A program made the position numbers and the translations under genes. From positions 1 through 26,649 of the forward strand of contig JANXTN010000003.1 in NCBI GenBank assembly GCA_025352435.1: DNA of 26,649 bases. Reading direction: 5' to 3'. Source of the stretch: Ferruginibacter sp. (GTDB lineage: Bacteria; Bacteroidota; Bacteroidia; Chitinophagales; Chitinophagaceae). Positions 1-8,402 of this stretch are shown here, piece by piece. Each line of letters starts with the position of its first letter. Position 1 is the stretch's first letter. The notes under the pieces are model-generated. The model saw only the letters and a list, made by a program, of their open reading frames with translations. It ran no database searches and was not told the DNA's origin.

Positions 1-53
1 CGACCAAAACAACTAATGGTCTTTTCTGTTAGCACTGTAACTTTATATGTTTA

Positions 54-61
54 TACATTTG
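54..61 (+). promoter_or_regulatory. Candidate -7 promoter box for the EamA permease gene
   Basis: TACATTTG fits the Bacteroidota sigma -7 consensus TAnnTTTG. It sits only 10 bases before the ATG, so the implied leader would be very short. I see no convincing -33 TTTG at the usual distance. This is a weak call. Confidence 0.35.
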
Positions 62-71
62 CTTTTTTAAA

Positions 72-989
72 ATGAAAAAGGCATTTCTTCAATTACATCT
101 TGCAGTTTTTCTTGCCGGTTTCACTGCGGTGCTGGGGAGGCTTATTCAATTAAATGAAGGTTTACTGGTTTGGTATCGTTTGTTAATAACGGTACTGGTA
201 CTTGCGGGAATGTTGGTTTATAAAAAAGAGTTCCAAAAAATTAGCATCAGAAATATTCTACGAATGGCTGCTGTAGGGGGCGTTATTGCTTTTCATTGGG
301 TGACCTTCTATGGTAGCATTAAGTATGGCAATATTTCGGTAGCACTCGTTTGTTTATCGGCCGCAGGTTTTTTTTCGTCATTAATTGAACCTATGCTTTT
401 CAAAAAAAAGATTGTGTATGTTGAAGTGCTACTTGGGCTTTTGGCTATTGTCGGCATATATATCATTTTTGATTTTCATCCACAATACAAATTAGGAATT
501 GTCTATGGAATTTTAGCTGCATTGGGTGCAGCAATTTTTCCTATGCTTAATAAACAGCTTATAAAAGAATTTTCACCACGTACCCTCACTTTCTATGAAC
601 TGTTCGGAGGATTTTTAATACTTTCTATTTTACTTCCGATATACCTAAAATTTACAGCTTTAGGTAGTTTAATACCCAGCTTAGATGATTTTATATGGTT
701 ATTAATATTAGCAATAGTTTGTACGGTTTTGTGTTTCGATCTTCAACTGAAAGCACTGCGTAAAATATCTCCTTTCACAAGTAACCTAATGTATAATTTA
801 GAACCTTTATACGGTATAATTCTCGCTTTTGTTTTTTTCGGAGAAGGAAAAGTTTTTCATAAAGAATTTTACATAGGTGTTTCTTTTATTATAATCGCGG
901 TATTATTACAGATGATACGATTATTGAATCAGAGCAAAATAAAATCAACGGCTCAGGGATTGAAGCCATCCTCTCTGCAAAATCCATAA
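72..989 (+). CDS. DMT-superfamily EamA-type permease
   Basis: An inner-membrane protein of 305 residues, the usual size for the ten-helix drug/metabolite transporter family built from two EamA repeats. Hydrophobic segments follow one another through the whole chain, starting with residues about 5-22 and 33-50. A conserved-looking stretch, FHWVTFYGSIKYGNIS near residue 74, lies in the first repeat. The second repeat begins near residue 140 (KLGIVYGILAALGAAIF) and ends before a hydrophilic tail at about 290-305. Family members export or import amino acids, nucleosides or other small metabolites, but nothing here identifies the substrate. The ATG at 72 gives a natural first membrane segment. The gene stands alone, 115 bases before rpmB, which has its own promoter box. 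Confidence 0.85.
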   Translation: MKKAFLQLHLAVFLAGFTAVLGRLIQLNEGLLVWYRLLITVLVLAGMLVYKKEFQKISIRNILRMAAVGGVIAFHWVTFYGSIKYGNISVALVCLSAAGFFSSLIEPMLFKKKIVYVEVLLGLLAIVGIYIIFDFHPQYKLGIVYGILAALGAAIFPMLNKQLIKEFSPRTLTFYELFGGFLILSILLPIYLKFTALGSLIPSLDDFIWLLILAIVCTVLCFDLQLKALRKISPFTSNLMYNLEPLYGIILAFVFFGEGKVFHKEFYIGVSFIIIAVLLQMIRLLNQSKIKSTAQGLKPSSLQNP

Positions 990-1076
990 GAAGTTATGTA
1001 TTTTCTGAAACCCGAGAAAATAAAGCTTAAAACTAAAATTATTTGCTTTACATCAATTTTTATAAATATTTTTCAT

Positions 1077-1084
1077 TACTTTTG
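1077..1084 (+). promoter_or_regulatory. -7 promoter box of the rpmB operon
   Basis: TACTTTTG matches TAnnTTTG exactly and is followed by GCCG. The start codon lies 20 bases downstream, giving a leader of about 15 bases. The same TACTTTTGC string precedes hemH and the DEAD-box helicase gene. No clear -33 element is visible at standard spacing. Confidence 0.6.
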
Positions 1085-1104
1085 CCGTCCAAAATTTAAG
1101 GACA

Positions 1105-1341
1105 ATGGCACGAGTATGTGAACTTACGGGTAAGAGACCAATTACGGGTAATAAGGTATCCCACTCCAATATTAAAACAAAGCGCAGGTTTTTACCAAAC
1201 CTTCAAACCAAGCGTTATTTTCTTGCAGAAGAGGACAAATGGATTATTATGAAATTATCTTCAGAAGCTATCCGCACCATTAATAAGAACGGTCTATACG
1301 CAACCGTTAAGTCAATGCGTGCTGCAGGTTCTAAAATATAA
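1105..1341 (+). CDS. rpmB: Large-subunit ribosomal protein bL28
   Basis: A 78-residue, very basic protein of the usual bL28 length. The N-terminus [20 protein letters not shown] is the family signature (compare SRVCQVTGKRP in other bacteria). The central segment [19 protein letters not shown] is the expected rRNA-binding stretch, and the C-terminus keeps the conserved [14 protein letters not shown] region. The single cysteine means this is not a zinc-binding paralogue. It is the first gene of an operon with rpmG and the DUF4295 gene, the usual arrangement in Bacteroidota. Confidence 0.97.
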   Translation: MARVCELTGKRPITGNKVSHSNIKTKRRFLPNLQTKRYFLAEEDKWIIMKLSSEAIRTINKNGLYATVKSMRAAGSKI

Positions 1342-1358
1342 ACTTAACAACAAGTAAT

Positions 1359-1380
1359 AAAGTTTGTTTAAAGTTTGTTT
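1359..1380 (+). repeat. 11-bp perfect tandem duplication in the rpmB-rpmG spacer
   Basis: AAAGTTTGTTT occurs twice head to tail (1359-1369 and 1370-1380). It is followed by CAAAAACAAATTTTAACTTT, which can partly pair back with the second copy (TTTGTTT with AAACAAA). The result is a weak AT-only hairpin about 30 bases before rpmG. It may be incidental in a 79-base AT-rich spacer. Confidence 0.55.
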
Positions 1381-1420
1381 CAAAAACAAATTTTAACTTT
1401 CAAATTTTCAAATAAATACA

Positions 1421-1603
1421 ATGGCAAAAAAAGGAAATAGAGTGCAGGTTATCATGGAATGCACAGAGCATAAAACAAGTGGTAAACCCGGTACAAGTCG
1501 CTATATTACCACTAAAAATAAAAAAAACACTACAGAGCGTTTGGAATTAAAGAAATTTAATCCGATTCTTAAAAAGGTGACTGTTCATAAAGAGATTAAA
1601 TAA
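1421..1603 (+). CDS. rpmG: Large-subunit ribosomal protein bL33
   Basis: A 60-residue basic protein with the bL33 pattern: [18 protein letters not shown] at the N-terminus, then [12 protein letters not shown] and a C-terminal block [18 protein letters not shown]. Only one cysteine is present (in MECTEHK), so the zinc ribbon (two CxxC pairs) is absent and this is the C-minus form. It lies 79 bases after rpmB and 62 bases before the DUF4295 gene, within one transcription unit ended by the hairpin at 1859. Confidence 0.96.
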   Translation: MAKKGNRVQVIMECTEHKTSGKPGTSRYITTKNKKNTTERLELKKFNPILKKVTVHKEIK

Positions 1604-1665
1604 ACAAAATTATTTGCCAGTGTTTGTTACATTGGCTTATTTTCACATCTACAAATTAATATATC

Positions 1666-1836
1666 ATGGCAAAAGCAGCTAAAACGGCGATAAAAACCAA
1701 AGATCAGAAAGCAGCAGCAGATGCAAAAAACTGGACAAAAGTAATACGTACTATCCGTAGCGCAAAAACTGGTGCATACACTTTTAAAGAATCTATTGTA
1801 CATAAAGATAAAATTCAAGAGCACTTAGCTCAATAA
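1666..1836 (+). CDS. DUF4295 small basic protein, probable ribosome component
   Basis: A 56-residue ORF starting MAKAAKTAIKTKDQ and containing KVIRTIRSAKTGAYTFKE, the core of the Bacteroidota-specific DUF4295 family. Its position between rpmG and ftsY is the conserved place for this family. The protein is lysine/alanine-rich at the N-terminus and lacks membrane segments or a signal peptide. It ends at TAA just before the operon terminator, so it is expected to be co-transcribed with bL28 and bL33. My recollection is that Flavobacterium ribosome structures revealed a new large-subunit protein named bL38, and I believe it belongs to this family; I cannot confirm that here. Family membership is clear; the ribosomal role is inference from context and recall. 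Confidence 0.9.
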   Translation: MAKAAKTAIKTKDQKAAADAKNWTKVIRTIRSAKTGAYTFKESIVHKDKIQEHLAQ

Positions 1837-1858
1837 GGTTGATCTCTAATATATTTTT

Positions 1859-1891
1859 AAAGCTGTCTCTTTATATTGAGATGGCTTTTTT
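1859..1891 (+). terminator. Intrinsic terminator of rpmB-rpmG-DUF4295
   Basis: AAAGCTGTCTC (1859-1869) pairs with GAGATGGCTTT (1878-1888) over 11 pairs including two wobble pairs. The loop is 8 bases and a T-run follows (1885-1891). It begins 22 bases after the DUF4295 stop codon and separates this operon from ftsY. Confidence 0.8.
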
Positions 1892-2001
1892 AATTACATA
1901 TCGAACATCGTTGTTCCATTCCTACTTACGGGTTTGATATCAATGAATTAAAATAATGAGACTACTTTCATGGCAGTCAGAAAAAAATTTAAAAACTAAT
2001 C

Positions 2002-2973
2002 ATGGGTCTTTTTGATAAACTTTTTGGGAAGAAAAAAGAAGAACAGGAAGCGGTGGTAGCAGGGCTTGAAAAAACGAGAGAAGGTTTTTTTAGCAAAATA
2101 ACAAAGGCTATTGCCGGGAAAACCACGGTAGATGAGGAGGTATTGGATAATTTAGAAGATGCATTGGTGAGCGCAGATGTGGGGATAGAGACTACTGTAA
2201 AAATTATTGATAATATTGAAAAAAGAGTTGCAAAGGATAAATACATCAACACCTCTGAACTTAACAGTATTTTAAAGCAGGAAATAGAAGCGTTGCTGGT
2301 TGCCTCGCCAAAAGAAAGTTCCTACGAAAATTATGAATTGCCCGAAGGACATAAGCCTCATATTATTTTGGTAGTTGGAGTAAACGGAGTTGGAAAAACA
2401 ACCACCATAGGAAAACTTGCACATAATTTTTCTAAGGCAGGTAAATCAGTTTTATTAGGCGCAGCAGATACATTTAGGGCAGCGGCGGTTGAACAACTAA
2501 CGATTTGGAGTGAACGCACAGGTGTGCCAATAGTTAAAAGAGAACAAGGAAGCGATCCTGCATCTGTTGCATATGATACTGTTGTAAGTGGTGTTTCGAA
2601 AAATTCTGATGTAATATTGATAGACACAGCAGGCAGGTTACACAACAAAGCACATTTAATGGATGAGCTAAGTAAAATAAAAAAAGTTATACAGAAAGTT
2701 ATTCCCGATGCACCGCATGAAGTAATGTTAGTTTTAGATGGAAGTACGGGACAAAATGCATTGGAACAGGCAAAGCAATTTACTGCTGCTACGGAAGTAA
2801 CTGCATTAAGCATTACAAAGCTTGATGGAACAGCCAAAGGTGGTGTTGTGATTGCGATTGCCGATCAATTTAAAATTCCGGTAAAGTTTATTGGTGTTGG
2901 AGAAAAAATGGAAGATCTATTGGTTTTCAATGGAGAGCAGTTTGTAAATGGTCTTTTTTCCGATTTAGCATAA
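2002..2973 (+). CDS. ftsY: Signal recognition particle receptor FtsY
   Basis: SRP-type GTPase that docks ribosome-nascent-chain-SRP complexes at the membrane for co-translational insertion. At 323 residues it is a short FtsY: the acidic A domain is nearly absent and the N-terminus MGLFDKLFGKKKEE is a small amphipathic, lysine-rich membrane-targeting stretch. The N domain spans about residues 20-105 and the G domain follows. Visible GTPase motifs are the P-loop GVNGVGKTT (126-134), DTFRAAA (156-162), DTAGR (208-212) and TKLDG (272-276). The closing GVGEKMEDLLVFN is also typical. The M domain of Ffh is missing, which separates it from ffh. It follows the ribosomal operon but lies beyond that operon's terminator, so it probably has its own promoter in 1892-2001, where I find no clean box. 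Confidence 0.97.
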   Translation: MGLFDKLFGKKKEEQEAVVAGLEKTREGFFSKITKAIAGKTTVDEEVLDNLEDALVSADVGIETTVKIIDNIEKRVAKDKYINTSELNSILKQEIEALLVASPKESSYENYELPEGHKPHIILVVGVNGVGKTTTIGKLAHNFSKAGKSVLLGAADTFRAAAVEQLTIWSERTGVPIVKREQGSDPASVAYDTVVSGVSKNSDVILIDTAGRLHNKAHLMDELSKIKKVIQKVIPDAPHEVMLVLDGSTGQNALEQAKQFTAATEVTALSITKLDGTAKGGVVIAIADQFKIPVKFIGVGEKMEDLLVFNGEQFVNGLFSDLA

Positions 2974-2998
2974 TCACAACATCGAATACCACATAAAA

Positions 2999-3030
2999 AA
3001 ACGGCTGCTTCTATAATGAAGCAGCCGTTT
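2999..3030. terminator. Bidirectional terminator between ftsY and the nitroreductase gene
   Basis: A perfect 13-bp stem, AAACGGCTGCTTC (2999-3011) with GAAGCAGCCGTTT (3018-3030), encloses the loop TATAAT. The + strand continues into T-rich sequence. The A-run at 2995-3001 gives a U-run to transcripts from the - strand. It lies between the stops of the convergent genes ending at 2973 and 3048. Confidence 0.9.
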
Positions 3031-3047
3031 ATATTTCATAAAAAAAG

Positions 3048-3677
3048 TTATTTCAGGTGGTGAAATAATTCACTCTCAGGTTTTCTCACCTTAATATATT
3101 GAGCAGTAGCATCATCAGCTGATCTGTAACCAACCGGCATAATAACAACTGATTTCAAACCTTTTGCAGTAAGTCCAAGTATATCATCAAACTGAGCTGC
3201 ATCAAATCCTTCCATGGGACAAGCATCCACTTTTTGCTCGGCAGCTGCTGCAAGTGCAGTTCCAAGTGCAATGTATGCTTGCTTGGCAGACCATATTTGT
3301 TGTTGTTCAGCAGCAAGTGCTCCTACAGTTCCTAAAATCATTCCTTTGTAGCCATCCAAAGCTTCTACAGGAATGCTACGGGTTGTAGCAACGAGATTAA
3401 TAAATGCTTCAATATCTGCCGGAGTAATTTGTAGAGGTACAGCAAAAACCAAAACAGCAGAACTACTCCCCACCTGAGGTTGGCCATAAGCAGCAGCTTG
3501 TAACTTGGTTTTTATTTCGTCATTGCTCACCACAAAAACGGTAAAGGGTTGTAAGCCATAAGAAGTCGCAGCTAAATTTGTTGCTGCTAAGATAGTCTGT
3601 AATTTTTCAGACGAAACTGCTTCCCCACTCATATTTTTTGTGGCATAACGCCAGTTTAAATCTTGTATTAAACTCAT
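3048..3677 (-). CDS. NfsB-like FMN-dependent nitroreductase
   Basis: A 209-residue flavoenzyme of the nitroreductase fold, close in length to E. coli NfsB (217). Family members use NAD(P)H to reduce nitro compounds, quinones or flavins in the cytoplasm. The N-terminal NWRYATK holds the FMN-phosphate-binding Arg10. SYGLQPFTVFVV (about 39-50) corresponds to the SxxxQPWxFxV region of NfsB. CPMEGFD near 153 matches the PIEGFD motif, and GLKSVVIMPVGYRSADD corresponds to the conserved C-terminal GYR segment. The true substrate is unknown. It is a single gene on the - strand, with a 14-bp perfect palindrome about 45 bases upstream that could be an operator. The ATG at 3677 fits the family N-terminus. 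Confidence 0.9.
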   Translation of the reverse strand: MSLIQDLNWRYATKNMSGEAVSSEKLQTILAATNLAATSYGLQPFTVFVVSNDEIKTKLQAAAYGQPQVGSSSAVLVFAVPLQITPADIEAFINLVATTRSIPVEALDGYKGMILGTVGALAAEQQQIWSAKQAYIALGTALAAAAEQKVDACPMEGFDAAQFDDILGLTAKGLKSVVIMPVGYRSADDATAQYIKVRKPESELFHHLK

Positions 3678-3696
3678 AATATTTACTTTTAAAATG

Positions 3697-3735
3697 TAAA
3701 TATACAGAACATTTGAATATTAATGTTTAAACATT
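3697..3735 (-). promoter_or_regulatory. Candidate promoter and palindromic operator of the nitroreductase gene
   Basis: Read on the - strand, TATATTTA (3704-3697) is one base off the TAnnTTTG box and lies 19 bases before the ATG. About 18 bases further upstream is the perfect 14-bp palindrome AATGTTTAAACATT (3722-3735), where the -33 region should be. Perfect symmetry at that place suits a dimeric repressor, but AT-rich palindromes also arise by chance. Confidence 0.4.
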
Positions 3736-3740
3736 GAAAA

Positions 3741-3776
3741 AAAATTCTTTAAAGAAAGGGCTGCTTTGTGCAACCC
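3741..3776 (-). terminator. Probable terminator of the T9SS protease gene
   Basis: On the - strand GGGTTGC (3776-3770) pairs with GCAGCCC (3764-3758) over seven pairs including one wobble, with a 5-base loop. A T-rich tract follows (3757-3741). It starts 20 bases after the protease stop codon. Confidence 0.65.
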
Positions 3777-3795
3777 GTTTTTTAAGAATTATTAT

Positions 3796-6700
3796 TTAAT
3801 TAACTTTTACTACTTTGCCTGTACTAAGTCTTTTTCCAAAATTATCCATTAGATAAATCATGTACGTACCGCTTTGGAAACGACTCATATCTACATCCAT
3901 TCTTCCATAAGTTCCTGAAATAATATAATCTTTAGAAAAAACCCTCAATCCTTTTTCGTCATAAACGTTCAACATAGTGTTTCTGTTTGAATTTGCTGAA
4001 TTATTATATCTTACCTGCAAAATAGTTTTTACAGGATTGGGATACACAAATAACCTGTTGGCAATTAAGTTATCACTTTTAGAAGCAAGTGTATTTATAG
4101 TGTTTGAAGTACTTTGACAACCTGTAGTAATATCAGTTATAGTCACATCATAGGTCGCTTCATCATCAACAGCAATGGTTAACAAACTAAGCATATTCGG
4201 AATGATGACTCCATTACGTTTCCATGTATAGAGAACTTTCAGACCCTGAGGATTGACTGTTGTATAAATCGTCGTATTTGCAGTTGGGTTGGTATTGGAT
4301 GCTGCAGGTATGGTTAAAAATATAGTAGGCTTAATGCTTAGCCTTAAAGAAACTGCACTAGAAATAACATTATTACATCCACTACTTGAAACTACTACTC
4401 TATAAATATTTTCGCTTAAAGTTATAGCAGCGTTATTTATAGAAAGTGTTGCATTTGTTTCTCCTACAATATTGGTAAAAGTTAATCCACCATCTGTACT
4501 CACTTGCCATTGATAAGTGGGAACATTTGTGCCGCTTATTGCTGTTACTGTAAATAAATAATTTTCTAATGCGCAGCCACTTTGAGACTGGGGCTGGCGT
4601 GTAATAATTGCCGGACTATTTACCGTTAACAATACTGCATTAGAAATAGCCGGAGTTGAAGGTGAGCAGGAACTAAAAACCTTAACTCTGTATAAATTAT
4701 TATTCTGACCATTATTTGTTGCAAAAGAATAGGTAGCTGATGTAGCTCCATCAATATCCGTAAAACTAGTTCCGCCGTTGGTGCTTACCTGCCATTGATA
4801 AGTTGGATTTGCACCACTTGCCGCAACTGAAAAAACAGCAATGTTTGGTGCACAAACTGTAGTAGGTACAGGTTGTGTATTTATGACTGCAATAAGTACA
4901 GGAACTAAAAATGTAATACTTGTAGTCTTTACGATGGAACCGGCAGTGCCTGTAACATTAATTGAGTAAGTGCCCGGCGCAAGTGAATTTGTGTTGTTTA
5001 AAGTTGCCGTGGTTGCATTACCCGGAATTAAAGGATTAGGCACGAATGTCAAAGTAGTTCCTACAGGTGATCCTGATGACGTTAAAACTATCGGAGTAGA
5101 AAACCCACCTGTAAAGGTCGTAGCAATTGAAACAGATGCACTGCTAATCCCACAACCTAACGTGGTTGGTAAAGAAGGAATAAAATTAAACTCACTTAAA
5201 GGTAGTGTTACGGCGAAATCACTGTTAGATATATCAAAGAAAATATTCCCTACAGCCTCTATTTTTATACGGGCTGTGGTCGTTACTCCCACTGGAATTA
5301 TCAATTCTTCTGCACCGTCATTAGGAGTTGCTACTGCCAAAACTGTTGGAAAAGTTAAACCACCATCCGTAGAGTAAGAAATTTTTACATTGGCACAACT
5401 AACAGGTGGCGATGTAGTATTATTTACATCCCATGTAACAGTTTGTAATGATCCGCCTGGATAGCTAACATTGGTGTTTGGAGAAGTTACCTGAAATGGT
5501 CCCGACGTATTGGTGACATTTACAACGACATCTGTAAATACGGTTTGTCCCACTTTTAAAGGAGTTATTGATCGGTAGGGAGAATTATCCCTAACCGTTA
5601 AACGAAAGTTTAATATTCTTGACACCGAGCTTAAAGCCTCTATTGTCGCAATTGGATCGCCTCCCGGTAATGGTCCTGTTGTAAAAGCACCCGCTAAAAT
5701 AGTAGATAGACGTGGAAATAGTCTCGTAGGGCTTGTTGTAGGACTAAATGATAACCAGTTCGGTCCTGTTGTTTTTGTGGGGCTTGCTACACTTGCATTA
5801 CCCGGTGTTGTAGAGTTGTCATTTTGCTCCCAACAATAAGTTAGTATATCGCCTGGGTTTGCATCGGTTGCAGAACCCGTTAGTGCAAAAGGTGTAGAAA
5901 TAGGGATGTTATAATTCGGAAGAGCAGCTACCACCGGAGTTGCATTATTGGCAGAAATATTTGTAGTGACAGGGCATGTTTTAACTGCTAAATTATTTTG
6001 AATTTGTTCAATGGATGCCTCATGAAATATGTCAATAGAATGTGGTGCAACATCCTGGCTTGTAATACCTGCATAGGCCATTATAGTAATTCCTGAGCCT
6101 ACTTCTTTCTGAACGCCGGTTCCTTCATCTGCAAATGAAAAGGTATGATTAGCTCCAAATTGATGCCCCATTTCATGAGCAACATAATCTATATCAAAAT
6201 TATCGCCTTGAGGTATGCCATCAGCTGGAGATGTGATACCTGACCCCTTTCCATTTCCTGTAGGAACACCATTTGAATCTAACGGTGGGCTTACGCATAC
6301 ACAGCCTATACAACCTGCATTGCCGCCACCACCAGATGCGCCAAACATATGCCCAATATCATAATTGGCTTCTCCTATTATTGCCGTCAATGTTTTTTGT
6401 AGCTGTAAATTCCAGGAAGGTAACGTTGTGTAAGGATCAGTAGCTGGATCATAAAAAATTACATTAACAGTGCTTGCTATTAGATTTAAATGCAATGCTA
6501 AATCTCTTTCATATACTCCATTACAACGGGTTAATGTTGCATTAAATGCTGCCAGTACCAAGCCAACCTGTGAAGGGCTTGTCGCCCCAAAAAAATTTGC
6601 ATATTCCCCATTGCAGGACTGTGCTAAACGCATTGTTTTCAATTCTCCTGCAGAACTTAAAAGACGATTGCTATTTTGTATTTGAATATTGAAATTGTTG

Positions 6701-7248
6701 ATAGCTTCCTGCTCATCTGTGTTACAGGTCCATGCTAACTTTCCTTTATTTCTTGCAGATTTAAAAACAGCATACACTATATGGTCTTGAGAATATGATT
6801 CTATAAATTCATTTTCTTTTTCCGATCTAAAAATCATTGTCTGTACACCTTCAGGAGATATACTTAATTTGAGAGTTGCAGACTTGTCTGTAACTCCTTT
6901 ACCTGAAAAAGCTCTTATCTGAGGAAACCTCGCCTGCAGTTCGGGTTCAAAATTAGAAGATTCTAAAACTTCAAATTCTTCTATATTTCCATCTGCATTC
7001 GGCAAGGAAACAATAGCTGTATTTTGATTTAAAGGATTTAAAATTGAAAATAATTTTTGCTTTAGTGGGAGAACATTTAAATCAAACAATTTAAAGTCTT
7101 TTGGAAAAGATTTTCTTTCTGAAGACTTAGCAATAACAATTTTAGTTGAAGTATTTTTATGTATTGACCAAACCTTATCTGTTTGTGCAAAACTGTTAGT
7201 TGTATTCCATACAAAAAGTAGAAAAAGGAATAAAAATTTATTCAACAT
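3796..7248 (-). CDS. T9SS-exported reprolysin-like zinc metalloprotease
   Basis: A 1150-residue secreted multidomain protein. Residues 1-21 form a Sec signal peptide (hydrophobic core FLFLFLLFVW, likely cleavage after SFA). Residues about 25-200 look like a propeptide. The catalytic domain holds HEMGHQFGANH at 358-368, the metzincin signature HExxHxxGxxH: His358, His362 and His368 bind zinc and Glu359 is the base. The Met-turn is at Met390 (TIMAYAG). A glycine- and cysteine-rich segment precedes it (about 303-318). The middle holds a series of Ig-like or beta-sandwich modules, including two near-copies of TYQWQVST(N/D)GG between about 815 and 960. The C-terminus, from about LFVYPNPVKTILQV to KVVKVN, is a type A T9SS sorting domain that directs export and cell-surface attachment. 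The M12B-like assignment is firm; the substrate is unknown. No partner gene adjoins it. Confidence 0.93.
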   Translation of the reverse strand: MLNKFLFLFLLFVWNTTNSFAQTDKVWSIHKNTSTKIVIAKSSERKSFPKDFKLFDLNVLPLKQKLFSILNPLNQNTAIVSLPNADGNIEEFEVLESSNFEPELQARFPQIRAFSGKGVTDKSATLKLSISPEGVQTMIFRSEKENEFIESYSQDHIVYAVFKSARNKGKLAWTCNTDEQEAINNFNIQIQNSNRLLSSAGELKTMRLAQSCNGEYANFFGATSPSQVGLVLAAFNATLTRCNGVYERDLALHLNLIASTVNVIFYDPATDPYTTLPSWNLQLQKTLTAIIGEANYDIGHMFGASGGGGNAGCIGCVCVSPPLDSNGVPTGNGKGSGITSPADGIPQGDNFDIDYVAHEMGHQFGANHTFSFADEGTGVQKEVGSGITIMAYAGITSQDVAPHSIDIFHEASIEQIQNNLAVKTCPVTTNISANNATPVVAALPNYNIPISTPFALTGSATDANPGDILTYCWEQNDNSTTPGNASVASPTKTTGPNWLSFSPTTSPTRLFPRLSTILAGAFTTGPLPGGDPIATIEALSSVSRILNFRLTVRDNSPYRSITPLKVGQTVFTDVVVNVTNTSGPFQVTSPNTNVSYPGGSLQTVTWDVNNTTSPPVSCANVKISYSTDGGLTFPTVLAVATPNDGAEELIIPVGVTTTARIKIEAVGNIFFDISNSDFAVTLPLSEFNFIPSLPTTLGCGISSASVSIATTFTGGFSTPIVLTSSGSPVGTTLTFVPNPLIPGNATTATLNNTNSLAPGTYSINVTGTAGSIVKTTSITFLVPVLIAVINTQPVPTTVCAPNIAVFSVAASGANPTYQWQVSTNGGTSFTDIDGATSATYSFATNNGQNNNLYRVKVFSSCSPSTPAISNAVLLTVNSPAIITRQPQSQSGCALENYLFTVTAISGTNVPTYQWQVSTDGGLTFTNIVGETNATLSINNAAITLSENIYRVVVSSSGCNNVISSAVSLRLSIKPTIFLTIPAASNTNPTANTTIYTTVNPQGLKVLYTWKRNGVIIPNMLSLLTIAVDDEATYDVTITDITTGCQSTSNTINTLASKSDNLIANRLFVYPNPVKTILQVRYNNSANSNRNTMLNVYDEKGLRVFSKDYIISGTYGRMDVDMSRFQSGTYMIYLMDNFGKRLSTGKVVKVN

Positions 7249-7349
7249 GGTTTGGTTAATTGTTTGCAGGTAAGTTAAATAATTAAAAGGAAAAAATTCT
7301 GTTATCGTTTTAGGTGTATAAACGAGCAGTTTAAATATTTATTTTACAA

Positions 7350-8402
7350 ATGGCATTAATAGAATTTACTAACAAAGGACTTTTTTGCCCACAAGGCAAA
7401 TTTTATATTGATCCTTGGAAACCTGTAGAATTTGCTGTTATTAGTCACGGTCACAGCGACCATGCACGATGGGGAAGCAAGAAATATCTTTGTCATAACG
7501 ACACCAAACCAATACTCCAATTGCGATTGGGTGAAAACGATTACCATTCCGTAGGATGGAATGAACCTGTTTTTATGAATGGGGTAAGCATTTCTCTTTT
7601 CCCCGCAGGGCATATAATAGGAAGTGCGCAAGTAAGAGTTGAATACAAAGGCGAAGTGTGGGTGTTTACGGGAGATTATAAAACAGAAGATGATGGCATT
7701 AGTACAGCTTATGAACCTGTGAAATGCCATAAGTTTATTACAGAATCAACATTTGGGTTACCAATTTATAAATGGAAACCACAGGATGAAATTTTTGATG
7801 AAATGAAAAACTGGATTGGAATAAATAAAGCAAATGGAAAAAGCAGTGTATTTATAGCGTACAGTTTAGGCAAAGCCCAAAGAATATTGAAACCGTTAGC
7901 AGAAACCGGTTTGCCCATTTTCGCACATGGTGCTGTATATAATGTACACACGACTTTGCAGGCTGCTGGTTGGGCATTGCCCGAAGTAAAAAGAATAACA
8001 CCCGAAACAACAAAGGAAGAATTGAAGGAGTGTATAATCATTGCGCCCTCAAGCGCAGAAGGAAGCCCATGGATGAAACGATTTTCGCCATACGCAACAG
8101 GGATTTGCAGCGGATGGATGCAGGTACGGGGGAATGTCCGCAGAAAAAATGCAGATGCGGGTTTTGCTTTGAGTGATCATTGCGATTGGGAAGGATTAAT
8201 CACTGCAGTAAAAGCTACAGGAGCAGAAAAAGTTTATGCTACGCATGGTTTCCAATCATCCTTTAGCAGGTATTTGAATGAGATTGGTATTGAAGCGGGT
8301 GAAGTAAAAACGGAATACGGAAATGAAGAGCAAACTGAATATGAGAATATGAATAGGGATGTGGTGAATGGCGAATTATCAAGTGTGAATTCAGAAATTT
8401 AA
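7350..8402 (+). CDS. Ligase-associated MBL-fold DNA exonuclease
   Basis: A 350-residue metallo-beta-lactamase-fold nuclease of the type encoded beside bacterial ATP-dependent ligases, related to the SNM1/Artemis and YSH1 group. The metal-binding motif HGHSDH is at residues 33-38. GHIIGSAQV and FTGDY(K)TEDDG supply the later conserved His and Asp. ALSDHCDWEGL and YATHGF near the C-terminus are the characteristic beta-CASP-like motifs. It is expected to trim DNA 5' ends before ligation. It is first in the operon, 39 bases before the ligase start. The last 20 or so residues (including VNGELSSVNSEI) are low-complexity and coded by short-period repeats that run past the stop codon, so the tail is probably not functional. 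The ATG at 7350 gives the expected MALIEFTNKGLFCP start. Confidence 0.92.
   Translation: MALIEFTNKGLFCPQGKFYIDPWKPVEFAVISHGHSDHARWGSKKYLCHNDTKPILQLRLGENDYHSVGWNEPVFMNGVSISLFPAGHIIGSAQVRVEYKGEVWVFTGDYKTEDDGISTAYEPVKCHKFITESTFGLPIYKWKPQDEIFDEMKNWIGINKANGKSSVFIAYSLGKAQRILKPLAETGLPIFAHGAVYNVHTTLQAAGWALPEVKRITPETTKEELKECIIIAPSSAEGSPWMKRFSPYATGICSGWMQVRGNVRRKNADAGFALSDHCDWEGLITAVKATGAEKVYATHGFQSSFSRYLNEIGIEAGEVKTEYGNEEQTEYENMNRDVVNGELSSVNSEI

Noticed and set aside
990-1040. A possible terminator after the EamA gene (TTTTCT...AGAAAA)
   Set aside because: The stem is only six AT-rich pairs with an 8-base loop and no T-run follows.
1627-1824. A 65-residue - strand ORF opposite the DUF4295 gene
   Set aside because: It is cysteine/phenylalanine-rich and antisense to a conserved small gene; the + strand product is a known family.
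4970-5377. A 135-residue + strand ORF inside the protease gene
   Set aside because: It is antisense to the Ig-like region, low in complexity (V, K, P, T), and the protease frame is clearly the real one.
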